Origin: Neisseria mucosa
GTDB lineage: Bacteria; Pseudomonadota; Gammaproteobacteria; Burkholderiales; Neisseriaceae
Direction: 5' to 3'
DNA: 64,000 bases
NCBI RefSeq assembly: GCF_003044445.1
Contig: NZ_POWX01000009.1
Span: 22,787 to 86,786 of the forward strand
How positions within the stretch are numbered: the first letter of the stretch is position 1; every line of letters begins with the position of its first letter. Shown one piece after another: positions 61,346 through 64,000 of this stretch. A model generated the notes under the pieces. The model ran no database searches, was not told where the DNA came from, and saw nothing but the letters and a program-made list of their open reading frames with translations. A program made the position numbers and the translations under genes.

Positions 61346-62749
61346 TTAAGCAATAATTTTGACACTTTCCCGCTCCCGCCTGAATTTCATTTTCAGCAAC
61401 GCGGGCAGACTGTCATCAAAGTACCAGCCGCCGTCCGGCATAGCAATCGCCCCACCGGCACAACGCAAAGTGATGCTTTTCCCGGATAAGCCGTCCGTTT
61501 CCGTAATCTCCACCTCATGCGCTCTCCCCCAGTCTGCAACGGGCAACAAATGCGCCAATTCGCGGATACGTCCGTTTTGCGCTTCTATCCCATCCTCGGT
61601 ACGGCAGGCACCGTCACATTGCCCGAGTGCCTGTACAGGACACGGCACACCTTTTCCATTTGCAACAGGCAGGATATTCAAGGCATCAGGACAAAGTCTG
61701 TTTTCCAGCGCCCAAGTATTAAGCGCGCGTTTGGCGGCTTTTTTATGGATGAACAACCCATACGGGCGGACAGCACGACTGCCATTATCCAAAGGCACAA
61801 TTCTTGCCTGCAATACACCGTGTTCGTCGGGAGAAAAACGAACCGTAGAAAATGCAGTAGGCTTGGAAACGGCTCGTTCAGATGGGCGGATACCATATTC
61901 CCTCATTACCTGCGCCTTCAGCCATACCGAATGCAGGCTGCCCAACGCAGGAATAAAACGCACGGAAGCCGCAGCCTTCAAATAAAGCGGAACTTTTTTA
62001 CCATGCAGCATTTCTGCCGTTTCGCTATACGCCTTCTCCAATGCAACTACCGCCTGCGCTTTGCCGAATGCGTCAAACCAGACCAACACACCTTCGCTGT
62101 CCGGCAACGCATAAAGCTGCGCCGCCAAAGCATCCGTTACCCAATTCGGCAGCATTTTCGGATTCATCAAAGATCGGCAGTAATTATCCCAATCTTCTGT
62201 ATTCTTTTCGCACAAGCTGTGTTCCAAATAATCGCTCAAAGCCAAGACATCGGTCATCGCGCGATGACGGTTTTCCACTGAGATTGCGTTCCGTTCGATA
62301 ATGCTGTCCAAATTGTGTTTGTAAAACTCGGGATAAAGGCGTCGCGACAACTGGACGGTACACAAAGCAGGCGCAGCAAAATCAATTCCGGCACGGCGAA
62401 ACTCATGGCGCAGGAAGGTATAGTCGAAACGGCTGTTATGCGCCACCACCACGGCTCCCCGTAAAAGCGGCAACAACTGTAAAGCAATTTCCGCAAACAA
62501 CGGAGCCGTTCTCACCATCTCATTGCTGATACCCGTCAGTTGCGCGACAAATTCAGGAATCGGCTTACACGGATTCACCAACCACTCATGACGGCATACG
62601 CTTTGCCCGTCGAAACGCAATAAAGCAACTTCCGTTACCCTGTCTTGATACAGATTCCCGCCGGTAGTTTCCAAATCCACCACAACCACAGGCCTCCCGA
62701 AACGGGCAAACGCCTTCTGCAACAACGGCCAGCGAGAAACGCTCTCCAT
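61346..62749 (-). CDS. DnaQ-like 3'-5' exonuclease fused to a degenerate GIY-YIG region
   Basis: A 467-residue protein from MESVSRWPLLQKAF. Residues 15-190 are a DEDDh exonuclease: VVVVDLETTGG, VVVAHNSRFDYTFLRHEF and ENRHRAMTDVLALS supply D, E, D, H and D. Residues about 215-300 line up with the Cho/UvrC GIY-YIG domain (PDSEGVLVWFDAFGKAQAV in place of GVYLF...YVGKS; VRFIPALGSLHSVWLKAQVMRE), but the GIY, YIG and catalytic Arg residues are not there. A UvrC-like cysteine stretch follows (LCPDALNI...CPVQALGQCDGAC). The role is probably DNA repair or processing; the second nuclease site looks dead. Confidence 0.85.
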   Translation of the reverse strand: MESVSRWPLLQKAFARFGRPVVVVDLETTGGNLYQDRVTEVALLRFDGQSVCRHEWLVNPCKPIPEFVAQLTGISNEMVRTAPLFAEIALQLLPLLRGAVVVAHNSRFDYTFLRHEFRRAGIDFAAPALCTVQLSRRLYPEFYKHNLDSIIERNAISVENRHRAMTDVLALSDYLEHSLCEKNTEDWDNYCRSLMNPKMLPNWVTDALAAQLYALPDSEGVLVWFDAFGKAQAVVALEKAYSETAEMLHGKKVPLYLKAAASVRFIPALGSLHSVWLKAQVMREYGIRPSERAVSKPTAFSTVRFSPDEHGVLQARIVPLDNGSRAVRPYGLFIHKKAAKRALNTWALENRLCPDALNILPVANGKGVPCPVQALGQCDGACRTEDGIEAQNGRIRELAHLLPVADWGRAHEVEITETDGLSGKSITLRCAGGAIAMPDGGWYFDDSLPALLKMKFRRERESVKIIA

Positions 62750-62820
62750 TTTATTTTCCTGTAAATTCAACCAATAGCCGCGCATTTTACACTTTCCCTG
62801 TTTATTTTCCAACAACACCC

Positions 62821-62849
62821 TTGACAGAATTCCAGCCACTCCCTATAAT
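62821..62849 (+). promoter_or_regulatory. Perfect consensus promoter of the tRNA operon
   Basis: TTGACA (62821-62826), 17-base spacer, TATAAT (62844-62849). A start near 62856 gives a 12-base leader before tRNA-Arg. Confidence 0.95.
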
Positions 62850-62867
62850 TTTAATCTTTGTTACAGC

Positions 62868-62944
62868 GCACCCGTAGCTCAGTTGGATAGAGTATCTGGC
62901 TACGAACCAGAGGGTCGGGCGTTCGAATCGCTCCGGGTGCGCCA
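62868..62944 (+). tRNA. tRNA-Arg (anticodon ACG)
   Basis: 77 bases with encoded CCA. Acceptor GCACCCG pairs with CGGGTGC, discriminator G, anticodon loop CTACGAA, T loop GTTCGAATC. The ACG anticodon is expected to be edited to ICG. Confidence 0.97.
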
Positions 62945-62960
62945 AAAAATTTATTTATCC

Positions 62961-63035
62961 GCGCCCATCGTCTAGCGGTTAGGACATCGCCCTTTCACGG
63001 CGGTAACCGGGGTTCGATTCCCCGTGGGCGTGCCA
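62961..63035 (+). tRNA. tRNA-Glu (anticodon UUC)
   Basis: 75 bases with encoded CCA; acceptor GCGCCCA with TGGGCGT (one terminal G-U pair), anticodon loop CTTTCAC, T loop GTTCGATTC. Sixteen bases after tRNA-Arg, so cotranscribed. Confidence 0.97.
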
Positions 63036-63044
63036 GTTTTGATT

Positions 63045-63078
63045 AAAGCCTTGCTGTTTTAGCAAGGCTTTAGTTTTT
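63045..63078 (+). terminator. Terminator of the tRNA operon
   Basis: AAAGCCTTGCT and AGCAAGGCTTT form an 11-bp stem followed by AGTTTTT. Confidence 0.9.
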
Positions 63079-63194
63079 GAACCATCTTAAATAACCGCCA
63101 TCTTGAATACCTAGGCAGGCAGCAACTGACTTGTTTCTTTCTACGTTACCATACAAAACTTTTCAATATTATTTCTTGCCCCTATTCCAATCAA

Positions 63195-63230
63195 AAGGTC
63201 GTCTGAAAATCATTTTCAGACGACCTTTCC
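63195..63230 (-). terminator. Uptake-sequence terminator of ppa
   Basis: AAAAGGTCGTCTGAAAAT and its complement with a minimal loop, 20 bases after the ppa stop. Confidence 0.8.
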
Positions 63231-63250
63231 TTATTTATTGAAATAAAACA

Positions 63251-63784
63251 TCAAGCCTGTTTATTCCAACGTTCGATGGATTCTTTAATTACTTTTTTTG
63301 CTTCTTCCACATCACCCCAAGATTCAACTTTGGTTGTACCTGCTTTTTTCAGGTCTTTGTAGTGGTTGAAGTGAAATTCGATTTGCTTGATCAGCTGCTG
63401 CGGCAAATCGGCAAGGGTTTTGTAGGCGTTGCCGTTGTTGCGGTCGTCAGCGGGAACGCAGACGATTTTGTCATCCACTTCGCCATCATCGACAAACTTC
63501 ATCACACCGATGACGCGCGCTTCCAAGAAGATGCCTGTCGCCAAAGGCTGTTCGGTAACCAGCAATACGTCCAATTCGTCACCGTCCTCGTCCAAGGTTT
63601 GCGGGATGAAGCCGTAGTTGGTCGGCTTGGCGAAAATTGCAGGTTCGACGCGGTCAAGTTGGAATGCGCCGAGGCGGCGGTTCCATTCGATTTTGTGGTT
63701 GCTGCCGGCGGGAATTTCATTGACGACGTTGATGATGCCGCCGTCCACATCGCCCGGAGTCAGGATTTTATTGAAGTCTGCCAT
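63251..63784 (-). CDS. ppa: Inorganic pyrophosphatase
   Basis: Hydrolyses PPi to pull biosynthetic reactions forward. The start is MADFNKILTPGDVDGG after AAAGGAAATAAA; the longer frame is an artefact reaching into the IS. The 177-residue family I enzyme has the catalytic signature DEDGDELDVLL and the core IPAGSNHKIEWNRRLGAFQLDR, and VPADDRN. All metal-binding aspartates are present. Confidence 0.97.
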   Translation of the reverse strand: MADFNKILTPGDVDGGIINVVNEIPAGSNHKIEWNRRLGAFQLDRVEPAIFAKPTNYGFIPQTLDEDGDELDVLLVTEQPLATGIFLEARVIGVMKFVDDGEVDDKIVCVPADDRNNGNAYKTLADLPQQLIKQIEFHFNHYKDLKKAGTTKVESWGDVEEAKKVIKESIERWNKQA

Positions 63785-63874
63785 TTTATTTCCTTTATTT
63801 GACGGAAGTTTGAACGGCGGAAGTATAGCAAACAAAAGACTCTCTGAAAATGCGGAAAAAGGTCGTCTGAAAAC

Positions 63875-64000
63875 TGAACTGGCCCCCAAATCTTGGACAC
63901 TCATAAAAGCCTATTCAGGCGCTCTGTGCAAGCTGGGTTCTGTATGCGACAGGACTCAGCTTTTTCAATTTCAAACTGCAACGCTCGCGGTTGTAGTAAT
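63875..64000 (-). mobile_element. Edge of a second IS3-family copy, opposite orientation
   Basis: Begins with TGAACTGGCCCCC, identical to the right end of the element at 53389-54636 but in reverse orientation, and continues to the window edge. It is inserted directly after GGTCGTCTGAAAAC, an uptake sequence upstream of ppa. Confidence 0.92.
63915..64000 (-). CDS. IS3-family transposase OrfB, C-terminal part
   Basis: The last 28 codons are visible on the minus strand, ending PVAYRTQLAQSA, the same as the C-terminus of the OrfB at 53760-54596. The rest is beyond the edge. Confidence 0.88.
   Translation of the reverse strand, partial: YYNRERCSLKLKKLSPVAYRTQLAQSA

Noticed and set aside
61517..62281. 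A 254-codon plus-strand frame opposite the exonuclease gene
   Set aside because: Composition is Arg/Gln/His-rich without domains; the minus strand has clear DEDDh motifs.
1731..64000. Dozens of evenly similar short repeats, first considered as a CRISPR array
   Set aside because: They are uptake sequences scattered over 62 kb with gene-sized spacing and in both orientations, not regular spacers.

Overview
The window is chromosomal DNA of a commensal Neisseria. The evidence is the 12-base DNA uptake sequence AGGTCGTCTGAA, present in dozens of copies, usually as inverted pairs that double as terminators. This is the dialect associated with the N. mucosa/sicca group; the meningococcal/gonococcal core GCCGTCTGAA appears only twice (near 20536 and 60291). 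Three Correia (CREE) elements, a dRS3-flanked intergenic mosaic element and Neisseria-like gene content agree. The species cannot be fixed from this sequence alone.

Layout. 1-1.7 kb is accessory: an edge-truncated AAA15-type ATPase and a remnant of a DUF4143 ATPase. 1.7-8.1 kb holds rlmB, azlCD, dapA-bamC and a tight minus-strand cluster (unknown gene, ccoS, lplT). 8.6-18.2 kb runs mostly on the plus strand: ackA, recN, gshB, dgkA, a PCuAC copper chaperone, mnmA, fadD and phoH. 18.4-21.5 kb is gmk-rpoZ-spoT on the minus strand, divergent from apt and slt. 24.5-35 kb is housekeeping: tRNA-Ser, rluE, a DUF4198 protein, a DUF2322 protein, upp, grxD, rpsU, yqeY, rpoH, lnt, yedI, trpA and accD.

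35.4-44.1 kb is a complete nitrous oxide reductase cluster, nosR-nosZ-nosD-nosF-nosY-nosL. It is preceded by an FNR-type box placed exactly 41.5 bases from the predicted start. All reading frames are open, so N2O reduction is predicted to be functional. A Correia element sits between nosZ and nosD. 44.5-47.2 kb is a large RTX calcium-binding protein in AT-rich DNA, with no type I secretion genes nearby.

47.2-64 kb holds a candidate small RNA next to proQ, then aroC, a TSUP permease, trmA, a GntR-FCD regulator divergent from a second candidate small RNA, an OsmC protein, a complete 1248-bp IS3-family element, a UPF0210/ACT-domain pair, alr, a PfkB sugar kinase, thiD, a Cof-type HAD phosphatase, a DnaQ-like exonuclease with a degenerate GIY-YIG region, tRNA-Arg and tRNA-Glu under a perfect consensus promoter, ppa, and the edge of a second IS copy. 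Both IS copies abut uptake sequences.

Most of the window is ordinary core genome. The parts that best repay a second look are the two unannotated small-RNA loci, the rpsU leader with an extended Shine-Dalgarno-like element, the RTX protein, the exonuclease fusion, the palindromes upstream of recN, the edge ATPase and the sugar kinase, and the IS/uptake-sequence association.
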